A stretch of DNA of 64,000 nt from Rostratula benghalensis (lineage: Eukaryota > Chordata > Aves > Charadriiformes > Rostratulidae). Shown here one piece after another: positions 38,851 through 52,958 of this stretch; position 1 is the stretch's first letter; each line of letters begins with the position of its first letter. Both the position numbers and the translations under genes were made by a program. The notes beneath the pieces are model-generated. The model searched no databases and was not told the DNA's origin. It saw only the letters and a program-made list of their open reading frames with translations. The DNA is taken from NCBI GenBank assembly GCA_013399305.1, contig VXAI01000192.1, positions 1,235,768 to 1,299,767 of the forward strand, read 5' to 3'.

Positions 38851-41800
38851 ATGCAGCAAAGGACAAAGAAACACCCCCTTGGCGTCTCTGGCACAGCCCC
38901 ATTTCCTACTTTACCAAAGTAGGTATCATCTCTTCTGTGCCCAAACACCCAGGTAGATGGGGTTTTTAGCAGCCTTACGCTTCTGCAGCGCACTGAAGAG
39001 CTTAGACCATGAGTGTTATGTTTCCAGCTATGTCTCATACACTGGGCTGTGCACCCTCCTTGTTGAGAAGGTAGCTCCTGCAGACTTCCAGCGAGGCACG
39101 TGTTATTCAGTGGGTGTTTCTTGCACTCAACACCTTCCTTCAAAATACCTCTTTTAGAGCAAAATCAGACAACTTACTTAGCAAATCCTCACTTTATTAG
39201 CTGTTGTGGGCTGTGGAGATTACTCTGGCACAGCATTATTCCTGGGTTCCAAACCAGATAGGATTACGATTCGTTCAGAATTTGTTGTTAACTACAGGGA
39301 TTTAATTTGCGTTCCCTCACCACATAACAAACATATGTATGACTTGTGGCATATGCTTACCCTGGCAGGCTACAGAATTATGCCCAGAATTGTCAAAATA
39401 CTGCCTAGATGAGTTACTAAGAGAGATAAGACTTCAGGGTTTATGATTTTGAGGCTTTTCTGCAGGTTGGGCACTCATAATTGCTAGTTACTTTGGAAAA
39501 CATTGACACACGTAAGAATGAGCAGCGTGGGCACGGGTGAAAGAGGACAAACACACACACTCTGTGTCAGGTTGGGGCTGTGCACTTAAGGACGATGTAG
39601 CAGACAGAGCTGATGATTTAGTTTTAACATTCTCTTGCCACCAGGGTAGATGACTGATACAATGCCCTCTTACAGCCCTGTGCTCTGGGGAGGGAGGCAG
39701 ACATTCCCGTCACACAGAAGAGAGAGCTAAGTATAGTCAGAGTGTGTGATTGTCTCTTCACTTTGACACATGTCCTACTGACAGTTGAATTTACAAGGGC
39801 ATGGAACCAGCAGAGCATCTGGCACGCTGCCTTTCAGTCCAGCTGGTTTAAGTTGAAATTAAGTGATGTTTCAGTTTTGCTCCAAGAAAATATTTTTTTT
39901 CCTGAAACCCATGTAAGAAATATGTTTAATTCAATTAAGTAAAGTGTTCTGTTCTCTGGCAGACTTTCAGTTACTCAGAACATTGATTTCAGACCTTGTC
40001 TGCTCAATGCTATTTAGTAAGTCACTAGGATTTCCTGAAAAACAAAACAAAACCAGAAATGCCACATAGCTTGAGCCAGGTCATGCATAATCACATCTAC
40101 ACTACACATCACACACTACTCCTGGAGTCGTCCAAAGAGCCTCACGTTTGTAACTCACCCACATTTCCTGTGGATTCACAAATGAGAAGGGAAAATAGTA
40201 ACAGTTAAAGATGTATCATGTATTTAAAAAAAAAAATATCTCATGCATTGTGTTTTTTTCTACTGCATTTGTTGTCACTTGCCAATCTGATGATTTGGCA
40301 ATCTCATGACTTGCCCAGCATAATGGAGTTGAATGCTTTGGGTGACAAGGTTGTAGTCCATTTTTCTGGACTGGAAGTCTGTAACCTGCCATGTTGGCCC
40401 AAGGGTAATTGCAATTTTCTCTGTACACAGGCTGTTTGCTACACAGGGAGCGAGAAGGAATTGCATGGGGCATGTTTGGCTCATTCTGTGACCCAGATTG
40501 AGCAAGGGAATGACCAGCCATGAGCTAACCAGGGCTACAGATCACCAGGTCAAAAGTAGGGAAGTGAAGGCCAGAGAGCTGCAAATCCTACCCTCACATC
40601 TCCATGAAGAACTCGAAAGTACAGAACAATGTTACCTAGAAAAAGCTCTGCTTGAAAGGACACTCAGGCAGGGAACAGGGAAAGACCTCCCAGCCTCAAC
40701 CTGCATCCCCAAGTCTAGATGTGGGAGAGTCTGAAGAGCCACAACCACATACGATCTGCTAATTATTATTTTTCTTCTCTGAAGGAAAAACTTACCTTGA
40801 ACTCTACACTTCCCTGAATAATTTGTTCTCTGATAGAAACAAGAACTCTCATTTTTGGTGGTAATGCTAGAGTGAGAAAAGTAGATGGACAACTGTGGAA
40901 GAAAAGGCAGATAAACAGACAACTAATTAAGAATTGTAGAGAGAAGAAAGATAGTCTAAAGGAAGATATATGGATGAAGGAGAAGAGTAGAGAATCACAG
41001 ACCATTCCCAGAGGTTCCAGGAGTGAACAGATCACAGCAGTCCTTCCAGAGACACCAAGTGAACAGGGGATGGAGAAAATCCTACAGCTGCAGAGAGGGT
41101 CCCTGCCTGGTGGCTGAGGACATTCTCAGGACAGCTGTAGCATGACCAGCTGCTGGGTGAGTCACATACTCCTTAGGGTGCTGCCAAGACACTTCAGAAC
41201 CTACCTGAAGGGGTCTAAGCTGACATCTGTCAATATGTGTGGTGGAAAATGCGATTTCACTGAGCTCACTGGTGAGGTTTGTGGGAAAATGGAGCCTGTC
41301 TGGGGAAAAATGGTGAGATAGTATGTGATCAAGTCATGTTCTGCAGGAGCAAGAGAAGTGAAGTCGAGCCACATTGGCTGTTCTCAGAACAGAACATCCC
41401 ATACCAGGTGAGAATATAATTCCAAAGGAAGCCATGCCAGTCATTGATTTCTCAGAAGCCTGGAGGAATCTATCTCAGACCTGCCAGCACGATCACAGGT
41501 ATGATTGTAGTTGGAGGACAGACCGTTGTGTGTGATCTTACCTGAAGAAGACCCATAGACAATTCTGGAGTATTTTTTGTGCTTTTGGGATGTGGAAGGA
41601 GAGTCTGTCTGGAAACAGTCCTGCACAATGTGACTGGAGCTTTTTAATCTGGATTTTTTAATTAAAGCTATTGCTTTAATTTAAAAGTTACTCCCAACTT
41701 GTCAGTGTGGGGGGGAGCAGCTCAAAGCAAGGCCCGAAGAGTTGGATATGAGTCTGTTGGGTGGATTTCTGCTCTGCTCGAAAGCTTAACCCATAACCCT

Positions 41801-42955
41801 GCCCTATGAGGCCCTCTCACTCTACTAGCAAAATGTTACACGAGACCTCTAGCACCTTGCTGAGACCTTCCTTGTCGTCTGTGAGGAGGACAGGATGTCA
41901 CCTGATTTCTTGCCATCTGGCTTTGAAGATGCAAGGGTGAGAGAGTCACCAAGCTGGCCCAAAGCCACCCTCCTTAACAGCAGCAGGGCCTGTTGGTCTG
42001 TTCCAGTGCCTTCCTCTTTTTGGGGTTACCATTGCTCCATTCCTGGGGGTGCAGCTGCACCCACCAACAGGGAGACCAGCTGTGGGCTGAGGGGAGATTT
42101 CTGGGGATAAGGGTGGAGGAGGATGCTAACAGAGCCCAGTGGGAACACCATGACATTTGAATGGCTCCTCTGATACTATATGTTTGTATTAAAAATGCAT
42201 GCAATCTGAGGGTCGAGCTCATGACTGCTTTTCAAGGGGTGGCATTTTCTGGTGGGTCACTTGCCTCTGCTCTATGTTGTTAAAGGAGGAGACTGCTGTT
42301 TTTAAACACCTGCAGATTTTATAAACTGAAGCTGTGATGTCTGGGAGAGCAGGACTGAGGGGCAGGATTACTATTTAAGTCAGAAGGGATGTCATTGTGA
42401 AGTTGAGCAATACTGATCACTCTGCTGTTCATTCAAATACTGCAGAGTAAGTGGGGCAGTGTCCCCACAGGGACAATCTGCTGTGTCTGTCATTATTTTG
42501 ACACCACACACAAGCTGAGTCAAGCTAGGGTGAGAGCTTGGAGAACATGCCTGTCCTTCTTTTTCCTTTCCTACTTTATCTCCTTGGTTTTCTCCTGATG
42601 GATGCACCTAAACTTACAAATGGGCATTCATCTAGCACATGAACAGATATTAACCAGCTGTAAGTCACATCTGAGCAAAGCTTAAAAGAGAATAAGGGAC
42701 AAACAGGAGATGGCAAACCTGTGCGCTGAAGCTGGCATCAGCTTCAGGGGCAAGTGCTTGCTTGTCAGAAGCAGTCCCAGCCTGTCAGAAACAAGGATAT
42801 ACTAGAAAGAAGATGTCTAAGATGCAACTCGTGTCTTCACTCTTGAGGACTAAGTCCTTCTGACAGTGGCACTGAAAGCTGTTCAAGGAACGATCCTGCA
42901 CACATTTGTTGAGTGCACCATGTCTCTGAGCCAGGCTTTTTTCTCTCTAGCATTT

Positions 42956-42979
42956 CCCACCAGCCCCAGCCCCAGCCCC
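42956..42979 (-). other. G-quadruplex motif (CCCCAG repeat on plus strand)
   Basis: The minus strand reads GGGG-CT-GGGG-CT-GGGG-CTGGT-GGG: four G tracts with loops of 2, 2 and 5 bases, which satisfies the usual G-quadruplex pattern. It arises from a short run of CCCCAG units. Confidence 0.8.
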
Positions 42980-45900
42980 AGGGGAGAGCCACCCTCTGCT
43001 GATTGGTAACTGCTTGGCCCTGGAGTGCTTGCCGGTCTCCTCAGCACCCTAAGGAGATAAGGCTGCAAAGCCCTGCCAAGAGCAAACTGTCTCCTGCAAG
43101 GAAGAAGAACATTCCCTTGCCCTGAGGCTACCAAGTTCTGTGGATCCTTTGCACTCTTCTTTCCTCCAAGAAAAGCAATCACATCCTTAATTTCCCACCT
43201 CTGCCACACAGGGACATTGCTGCCTGGTTTTCCTTGGTGGGAGCCTCTCTGGGTAAGGAGTGTTTGATCCACCATGGCCCTGTGACTGGTGCATTCCTTA
43301 TGGATGCAGTGTCATTTTTGTGGTCTGATGGGACCCTGGAGCATCTTGATTGATTTTGGCCATACCTGTTCATTCATATCTGTGCAAGCTGTGCATCTCT
43401 CCTCAATGGGGCTGGCATTCCTATTTTTTGGATGAAACGTAATTGGCTGCCAAGTTGCGCTTGGCTGCCAAATCACACACGACCCTGTGATTTAGTGACA
43501 TGAAGTCCATGTCGAGGCATCATAGCCTTTCTCATCAGGCACTTGATTATTTTCTGGCTCTCTGCCACCAGCTTGTTATGGAGGTTAATGGGATCTAATG
43601 GCAACCTCTGTAAAGACAGCCATTACTGCAGACTGCTACAGTACTAAATGGAGCCAGCCTGAGACATGACTGAGTTCACTGTATCACACTGTAGGAAAAC
43701 TTGTCTGGCTACTTGGTGTCATTTGTTTAGTTGTTATTATGTCTAGAGATACAGCAGTTGTCAGAAAAACCCCAATGACAGGACAAGCTAAAGTTTTTTA
43801 CAGATTAACTTTTCCCATACCGATAGCATTGGCTTTTATACTTGATGCAGTTTGTAGTTTTGATGTTAACTCGATTTAATAAAATCCTGAAATGTCCCTT
43901 GGCTACCCTAGACTTTTATAAAAATCCCATTACAGCGAAGTTATTTTTAAAATTTCAACACTGCCTTCTTGTGGTCTTTGTAATACTTCTCTGTAGCACA
44001 TGAAGAATCGCCACCTTGGAGTCTTTAAGTGAAATCACGGTGAGAAGTAAGGCTTCCTTTGTCATGCTGATCCTAGGAGACCGTTCAAACGGATGGAGTT
44101 GGTTTCTGAGAGGTCTCACATTTTACTCGTACTCAGAAAGGATACCAAAAGCTTGTTTCACCCCTGATGGGCTTTAGCTGCTGAGCTTTTTTCTGAGCCT
44201 TTCTGATCGCTGGAACAATGTGATAGTTCATGGTTGCTCACTGATCGAGACACTTGCAGGAGATCAGAGTGTGCTCCATGTATGTAAGGAGCCTGTGGTC
44301 CACACGGAGAGCTTTGACATTGGAGACATTGTGCCCAAAGCCACAGCAGTAGAGGCCTGGTCTCAGCCACCTCCTCTGCCCCCTGATATCTGCAGGAAAA
44401 CAGGGAGTGCAGCACTTGGGCACTCTGGCAGGACTGGGACTTCTGGTGGCTTCCTGCTAAGGACCAAACAGAAGCCACAGACCTCGGGCTGCAGAGGGCA
44501 ATAACCCAGTGAACAAACCCAAACGCACTCTTCCTCCCCTCACTCCCTGCTACTCCAGACTGGGACAGCTAGTGACAGGAAAGGACACCCCACACAACAG
44601 GTAGTCCTGGTGTTCCACAGCAAATCCTGAACACTGTATGTGATGAAGAGAGAAGCCCTGTCCAGGTTTAAGTTCATAAAGGTCTCAGAGAGAGCCTATT
44701 TAGATCATATGGGTATAGGCTGAGGAGCAAGAAAAGCCCTGCACTTGGGAGGCAAAAAATCCCCATATGTCTTTGCCTTAAGCCTTTTTGAATTTCGGCT
44801 GCATTATGTGCACTCGCCTTTGTGCCAGGTGTCAATACTCAGAAATGGGTCTCTTAGCCCATTTTTGGTGTGATTCAGAGCTTTGCAGGCAGATCTGAAG
44901 AAACTACCATCCATCATGACAGAACTCATCTTTCCCTGAGGTAGGTCCCAATGCTTTGAATGGAAACGTGCTGTACAACTCACATCAGGGACTTAATTCA
45001 TCAGTACTGCATGGAGCATCAGCGTGGTACTGTCTCCAGGAGCTGGAGTCTACAGTGTTGCTGCTTGGAAGTGCTGTTCAGCTCTGGAGGATTTTTAAGA
45101 GGATGATAAATACCAGAAGGGTAGCAGGGAGAGCTGAAGTGCTCTCCTGCCTTGACATCCAGGCTTTTAATTATTTGACTGTGTCCTGAGCAGTGGTCTG
45201 GGACCACTTGAGTAAGCAAGGGCATTGCTAAACTTCTTCAGAACAGTTATCTCAAAATAGGTATGAGGTGTCTAAAAACATCATTACTCAGAGCCAAAAC
45301 CCCTTCAAAACTGTTTATCAATATATGAAAAAAAATACAAATTCTTTGGAGCCTTTTGCACTCCTGCTCTTCTCCAGTTTTGTTCCCAAGAGAAATGCTC
45401 TCAGCTCTCTTTCAGTGAAATTCCTCTTTCTACCTTTTTACCTAGAATGTTTTTAAGTGCAGGTGATTGATCCTATGAAAGGGATATTAAAAAAAAAAAA
45501 ACATTTTGGGGAAAAAATAAAGTAAATAAAGAATACATATAAGCTGTTTGTGGTGGTTTACTCTGCTGTCCAAATGTGCTCCAGGGCACTTTGTGATGGG
45601 AGAATAGTGGGGCATAGAAGCTTGAAGGTGCGGGATGAACAGCAGAGCTATGTGTGTTAAATGGATATATCACTACTGCAGCGATATAAACATATATATT
45701 TGTAGAGCACTGTATTAATTCTGCTTTACAATTAATCTAGAAAGCGTGACTTAAAAGCTCATCCTGACGGAGACACCAGAGACCCTATGAAATGTGAAAA
45801 CCCGCACATGTTTCTAAAGGCAAGAGGGAGGGACATGCAATAATGAGGACACTGGTGGTAGAAGAGAGTGCATTCTTTCTTTCCCAGGTTCCACTGAGAT

Positions 45901-48900
45901 CTGGTAGCTCCAGAGAACAGGCACCACCTGACAAGACAATGGGCATCCCCAGCACAAACTGAAGAGAGAAGGCAGTTGACAGGGCCATCAGCATATGGGG
46001 GCTTGGGTTCTCACCTGTACTCTGCCAACGCTTAACTAGGTGACCTCAGCAAGGCACTCCCCCTTTCTGTGACTTGTTTTATGTTGCTGTTTTGTGAAAA
46101 AAAAACCAACCGCTGCTGCTTGATAACTTTCTTCCACAAATCTGGGGACAGAGGGATGTCAAAGAGGTATTCTGCACTTGGAACAAACGCTCTCATTGCA
46201 AGGAGTGCTCTACTCTGAGGTTAGAGGCTTCCATCTTTCCCCTGCCAGGTCAGAATAAAACAGAGCACCACGGCATAGTTGTTGACCATCATCTGACTGC
46301 TAATGAGAGTAAAACCTTTCAAACAATTTACCTGCGGCTGGCATCTATGTACCACCAAAGCAGGATTCCTCCCTTGTCTGAGTTTTGAATTCTTTCACTT
46401 CTAAACCCAGACACTGAACACAACAGAATTAAAGGCACAATTCCCACCCATCATGTGAAATCCCAACATTATGAGATGCAGGAAAGCTAACATTTGCTGG
46501 TAAATAATGCATTATATGTGTGTAAGAACCACAGCATTGATTCAGTGCTTTGCTTCGTTCCCCGTGAAAATGGTCTCAGTTTTGAAAAGCTTTCATATTG
46601 ATGGGGGACTGCAAGCTGCATTTTGTAACTCACTGTAAATGTTATTTACAGGGATATTTCTGAAACCAATTTGGCTGTCAGATAGAAGGCTGTAAAATTT
46701 ACAGTACATCGTATGTGTTAGGAAATCCCATGGGTGGATTTCCTTCTGCCACTTGAAACCAATATTGCAGGAAGCAGCTTCCAGGAAAGAAAAACAGTAT
46801 TGCTGAGGGGGAAAATGCCCATGCATTGGCTTTCATTGCTCTAAATATCAAAAGCTGTAAGACAGACATCTACATGGAATGCACAATGCACAATGAACAC
46901 ACATCATGGAATTGGGAAGCAGTGAGCTGGCATCTTGTGGAGTTTGTGTCCTGTGAGCAAGGGGAAAGCCATCTATCGATTCCCTTTGCGTGTGAACTAC
47001 TGAGAGGAGGTGTAGCCTCCTCATCCCATTTCAGTTCAGCGTTACGCTAGTTCTGACCATGCACAAAAATAATCCTTAGCACAGGACAAGTGTTCTCCTG
47101 ACCCACCTTTCTCAGCCTCCCTCTTTGGAACCGATCCTGCTGAGATAGAAAATGGACATTCACTGGCTTGGTGCAAAACTGGCCATGTTATCTTGTGGGT
47201 CTGGCTCTCACCTGGCATGTGGAAAACCCAGGGTCAGGTCCTTGTTCTTATTTTTATTTCACCATTGATCGAGAGGGTGCTCCATCTGAGGAGACAGACA
47301 GCACACTGCCTTTGTCAACATGAATGTGGGCACTCTCATTCATGGGACTGGAATGTGCCAGTGGGAGATCAGGTTCAGACATGGCCAGACTGCTCCTGGG
47401 TGGTGAATTTTTACCTCTGGGGTTTCTGTTTGCCTTCTGGGACTGTCTGAGAAGGACCAGCACAGAATAAGAATATTCTGCAGTCCCAATAGCTTCCTTG
47501 GAAAGGCAGAAGTATCCCCCACTCAGGTCTAATCATTATTTTGCACTGAAGGTGACATTTGTCATTCCCAGCAGAGGGCTGGAGTTTGAGGCTGTATCTG
47601 GGGAGCAAACCAGGACTGGGAGCTCTCCAAGGCTAAAAGGATGGAGATGCTCCCACATGCACAATGTTAACCTGTGTTGGAAAACTAGGCGCTGGCATCT
47701 CACCTTGCAGCCCCTAGGCCTGCAAGAGAACCTGTTCTGCAATTACCACTCCCCTTCTTTGCCCCCTTTTTCTGGCCTTGGTGGCAAAAATGGGTTTCTG
47801 TGAGTGCTGTGCCAATTGCCTTCCTGTCGGTGAGAGCCTGGGGATGAGGCAAACTGCCCACCATGAGGGAAAGGGCAGCACTTCTTTTGACACGGCCTGC
47901 CAAGCTCTATGCAATCAAATGACACTCTCCAATAATGGAACTGTTTAAGTGCTGCAAAAGACCACTTCCTCATCAATGAATCCAGGTCCATTGGTCAATG
48001 GATCCAGGTCCATCAGGGTGATGCTGAGCTACTTTCACAACAGTGTCATGGACCCTTCCATCACTGAACACACTCTTAGAGCTCCCAAGAGTAACTTTCT
48101 GATCCCAGTCTTGCTTGCATCTGTCAAGAAACCTAATTACATCTCTTTATTACTGAAATAGAGCTTCATTAAAGCACACTTGCTATGGTAAGGGATCTTG
48201 CCAGGAAGGGAGGCTGATGGGAAGCAGTAAGTGGAGTTGGAGGAGCAATCCAGTATAATTGAAAGATGAGTATGTGTGGCAGAGGAGGAAATTACTGTTA
48301 GGTGTTACCCTAGAATGTCCAGAAAACGCTGAAAAGCCTTCCAGAGGACAAAAAGGATATAATAAACAGGTCAGCTAGAATTATAGACCATATTAGCATG
48401 GGAAGGCTGAAAAGTAATAATCATGGGAACAAGAGCCACCAAGTTTCCCATCTGCTTTAGGGCTCAGTTTCTCTGCTGTGGTGCGGTGTCTTCAGCCTCA
48501 TGTTGGGGCAGGTAGTTTGCTGAGTAAGACCTGGAGAATATAACTGGGCAGGGCTTTTAGATACACAATGTTTTATTAGATTTGAGACTTACCACTCTTC
48601 AGTAGGCTCAGTATCACCTGCTACCCTTAACACATGTGAACAGATTGCATCATCAGAAAGCTCTGCTGACTGCTGCTGGAATCATGCTCTCTTTGATGTA
48701 TTGCAGCACCCTGGCTCAAAGCCCCATGTGGGGATCAGGACATCATACTGGCAGGTCTCCCTAAAAACCAGTCTCTGAGTTTCTCGTGGAATGAAATACA
48801 AAGTAATATGGGGAGTATTAATATAAAATGGGAATAACTGTTTTGTGATTCCCCTACAAGTTCTCAGCTGAAAGGAAGACCAGTAACAGAGGCTGAACCA

Positions 48901-50884
48901 GCAGCATCTGCCACTACAAATGCCTTCCTGTGTTTAGCAACCTGTATATGTCAGGACTCCACTGTGTTGAATGATGAACAAACAAGTCAATGAAAGATGG
49001 TCTATCAACAAAACAATCACCAGGCTTGTTTGTCCACAGGGCAAACTGACTGGTTCAGGAGACTAAATGTGAAACCTACCAAAACCATTCTCTGCGTGTC
49101 TGTGAGGCCGGGACATATATCCAGGCTCAACTCAGAGCGTAACCGAGCCTTTGAAGACCTCGAAGGCTGTACTCAGAGTGGAGTACCTTCAAGCCAAGCT
49201 GGCACAATTTGCCTTCATTTGGATGGGACAGAAGCCACCTGGTTCTCAGAGGGGCTGCCAGGGTTGCTGGCCCTGCAGCATGGAGGTAGCCATCTGTAAG
49301 CAGGTCAAAGCATGGCCATCTTTCTTCCTTTGGACTAACAAGCCATCTGTTAGGGCAGAGCTTGAAAATGTATTACTCTTGGTGTGTCATTTCTTGATAG
49401 GCTGTAATGATCCATGGCTGCAAGTATGCTGTCCCCCTTACAGCTGGAATGCTGAAAGCCAGATGTGCACAGCTCTTCTTGACAGAGAAAGGTGGAGACA
49501 GCAGTTTTGGCTTGGGCCCGTATCTGGCCATTCCTGCTTCCACAAGTGGTAACACTGACAGACAGAGGTCCACAGTCCCCCAGGCAGATGGAGGCTCTCA
49601 TGTACTTCTGCTTAGGGTGTGAAATGATGGCATTCCGTGTTCTGACATAAAGTGCAAATATAACATCAGGTATAATTGATTAGTTTCATACCACTGCTTC
49701 TAAGAGATCAATAAAGTGAAAATACTAAGAAAAAAATAGAAAGTAAAACCCTGTAATGGTAGGAAGACACACATGGTCCTACTGCTCAGGCTTCTTTTGT
49801 TAAAACTGGGCATTTTCCAGACCCTATAATGGTGGGGAGATGGTGAGTGACTTTGGGAAATACGCGTGTGGAGAGGAAACTTGTCTGGTGGAAGAAGCAG
49901 CACAGAGCTAAGTAGAAAGAAGCCAGTGCTGAAGTTCAAGATCTTTTACTTCTTTACCTCATCTGTTCTTGACAAATGATGACTCTGCCATCACTTAGAA
50001 AGTCCGACCTCGCCGCGCGTTAGCCCACCTTCCGTCCATCTTATCCGTTTAGTCTCAGACCTACCCAGTGACCCTGCTCTCACCCCACCATCCAGCTCTG
50101 ACCAGGACCCTACACCAACCACCTGCGTTGAGGAAAAGGCCGATTATTGCTGCAGCCAATGAAATAAAATGAGTCTTGAGTGATTTTTGTGTGTTAAGAT
50201 AATTCTAGGTACACAGGTCAGCAGCAGATTACAAGTATTCTGCTTTTATGGGCAATGGTTACTTGCCAGAAGCAAGACATCCCAGGCGCTTCCTTGTTCG
50301 GCTATATTCTAACTAATAATGGTTTGATTTTGAACATGCAATTCCAGCGGAGAAGAGATTTTGCTGAAATTACTGTACAGGGATAGATTAATAGTTTTAA
50401 TACTGATTAATAGCAGAAAAGAGAAAGTGAGCGTGGCAAGACAAATTGATGCATCTGACACTAATTGCTACAGTCTGTGGTTTCAAAGAGAGAAGCTTCC
50501 ATATACAACATTTGTATCTTTGACAGTTAATTATATCTACATCTATCACCAAGTCCCTCATGATGACACAGAATAATTTGAGGCATTATAACTTAAAAAT
50601 ATTACCACAGCTGTGTCAATTTTTCCCCTCTTTGGAATACTTCCACTTTCGAGCCCAGGCCCTGCATCTCCCAAAGCAGCTCTTTCAATACTTGAGATGA
50701 AAACAACACAGCCAGCAAAGTTTAACTCCTTCAGTGGAGAAATAGCTTCCCAGAGAAGGATCTTTACTGTTTCACTGCCCGGATCATACAGTCTTTGCAG
50801 CAACACCGAAAGATTCTGTAGTTCAATTTGTTAGCACAGAAGCTCTGTTTCTCAAGAAAGCAGACATTATTTTGCCACTCTAAA

Positions 50885-50897
50885 GGGGGGGGGGGGG
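50885..50897 (+). repeat. Poly-G run (13 G)
   Basis: Thirteen consecutive G residues between TAAA and AAGC. Its length may be unreliable because such runs are error-prone in sequencing. Confidence 0.95.
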
Positions 50898-51065
50898 AAG
50901 CTCTTTTAATGCCTTTAATGTTAAAATGCCCAGCCTACTTTTTAAATTCAGCTAAAATCTAAACTCCAAACTTCCTGCTGTTACCTGCTTTACCTTCTTT
51001 GCCTTTCTACGTTTTTGAGCTTGGACTGATTCATAGCTGCCTCTTCTACATGCAGAGATTTGCAG

Positions 51066-51345
51066 ATCACAGAATGGTATGGGGTTGGAAGGGACCTCTA
51101 GAGATCATCTGGTCCAACCCCCTGCCAAAGCAGAGTCACCTGGAGCAGGCTAGACAGGAATACATTCAGACGAGTTTTGAGTATCTCCAGAAAAGGAAGC
51201 TCCACAACCTCTCTGGGCTGCCTGTTCCAGTGCTCCGGCACCCTCAAAGTAAAGATGGTTTTCTTTGTGTTCAGATGGAAGTTCCTGCATTCCAGATTGT
51301 GCCTGTTGCCCCTTGTCCTGTCACCAGGCTCCACTAGGAAGAGAT
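51066..51345 (-). mobile_element. CR1 LINE 3' fragment, antisense
   Basis: The plus strand shows CACAGAATGGTATGGGGTTG, GAAGGGACCTCTAGAGATCA and TCTGGTCCAACCCCCTGCC, followed by ACAACCTCTCTGGGCTGCCT and CCTTGTCCTGTCACC. These are the standard blocks of a CR1 3' end in reverse orientation. Only about 280 bases remain. It lies just beyond the likely 3' end of INIP. Confidence 0.92.
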
Positions 51346-52320
51346 ATTTTCTTCAAAGCATCTAAGATACACGGCTCAGTGCAGAGTAACAAGTTATCAG
51401 GACAGCTTCATTGTCAAGTTACTCTTGGTAATTAAAAGGAAAAAGCTACACAGAGCCAACCCCTGAAAACAGAAATGACAGTACTCCTTTCTCCATTGCC
51501 CACTAAAACCATCACTGTTGCAAAGGCTCACCACATCAGACCCTCACAACCACACATGGTATGAACAGCTGATGTTAAAATTGCACATCTTTAAGCTTTA
51601 TCAGGTCTCCTCCACAGGATTCTCCTTCCTGAAAACATTTCAGTATCCTTTGGATTCTGCAAGGGTCTGTGCTCAGCTGATGTATCTAAAAGCAATGCCA
51701 TTTTCTTTTCCTCATATCTGCACCGATCTCTTGGCTCTGTTTCTTTTTTCTCATGAGGAGTGGAACTGTTATTTACAGTGTTACAGGTCAGTAATGCTCA
51801 CTGGGTTGGCAATCCCCCTGCAGATGGAAACAGGGTACCCAAATGTCACTTACAGAAAGCTGCAGACTATAACCCCAGAAACCTCACAGGATGGCCAAGT
51901 TTCTGCAAAGGACAGAGCTGCTTCAAACAGGCACCAATTTAACAGATGCTTTCTGAATTGTGGTTCTCACTGAAGTTCTCTTTTTCTTTTTGTTCTCTAA
52001 AACTTTCCTCCAAAGGTAAAGCAATCAGTGCACTACAAGCACCTCTGTAAAGATAATCTTCGCTCTAAGTTACTTGGTTAGTGGTACCATGATCAAAATT
52101 TCAGAGTAATTTGCTTTAGGATTAACAGATTTTTATCAGCATTGAGTTGGATTTGGCTACCACAGATAAAAAGAGGATGGAAAAAAGCAAGCAAAATTAA
52201 ATACAGCGAGTATTGAAGTATTGGAAAAAGTATTATCAGAAAAGTATGAACTTCTCAACAGAATTATCCTTGCAGACAACACTTTCCCTCTGAAATGTCC
52301 AGAGAAATTAAAAGACCTCT

Positions 52321-52326
52321 TTTATT
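52321..52326 (-). terminator. INIP: Candidate INIP poly-A signal (distal)
   Basis: A second minus-strand AATAAA, about 635 bases past the INIP stop, with a GT-rich patch (GTGTTGTCTG) about 40 bases further on. Either signal, or both, may be used. Confidence 0.35.
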
Positions 52327-52667
52327 TTGTCTGTTAAAGGACTGTTTGAAACAATTGCTTTTCCCCCCCACTTTTGTTTTGTGAAATACGAAAATGAATT
52401 AGAGGCAGGCACACTGTATCTAAGGACGTGACACCAGGTCACACAACAAACAACAGCAAACAGTACACTAGCAATGTTCCTGCATACAGGAAAAATGAAA
52501 AAGAAAAAAAAGACTAACTGATGCATCTGATAAATTCATGTCTGTTTTGATGGACAGACAGAAGTAACCTTTGTCACTCACGGAATTCAGTTGTAGTACC
52601 TGTACAGAATAAGAAGAAACACAAATGCTGACAGAATACGCATCTCTTGGTGACTCAGGTTTGTACA

Positions 52668-52673
52668 TTTATT
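52668..52673 (-). terminator. INIP: Candidate INIP poly-A signal (proximal)
   Basis: AATAAA on the minus strand, about 285 bases past the INIP stop. About 35-45 bases beyond it is a GT/T-rich stretch (TTGTGTTTCTTCTTATTCTG), as expected of a cleavage region. Confidence 0.45.
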
Positions 52674-52958
52674 TAAAGGAAGCACAGAAACAGGGAAGAG
52701 CAAGAGCTATGCACTTCACACACCAAGGAAGTCTTAGGTCTGCCTTTGACCTGACAAAGCAGCAGAAGTATAGGATAAAAATTGCTGTTCAGAAACATTG
52801 CTTTTTCATTGTTAGAGCTCACACTCCCGAAAGGCAAAAATCCAGAAAGAAAAGAAAAAAAGGCTTTAAAATAAGAAAAGAAATAAAGAAATTAAAAGTT
52901 CAGACAGTCCCTGCTAAGAACAAAAATCAGACCTTGCAGTTCAGAGAAACCACATTCC

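Larger units (their letters stand above)
38851..51065. other. Intergenic region without recognisable genes
   Basis: Only short, overlapping frames without domains are present. Two frames overlap at 49151-49622, but I could not match them to any family. A small patch at about 50010-50030 is unusually CpG-rich (CCTCGCCGCGCG) and is followed by AATAAA near 50162, without an open frame between them. Confidence 0.55.

Noticed and set aside
49151..49622. Overlapping frames of 133 and 71 codons that might be a processed pseudogene or retroelement piece
   Set aside because: I could not match either to a known protein, and there is no poly-A tail or target duplication visible. Not strong enough to annotate.
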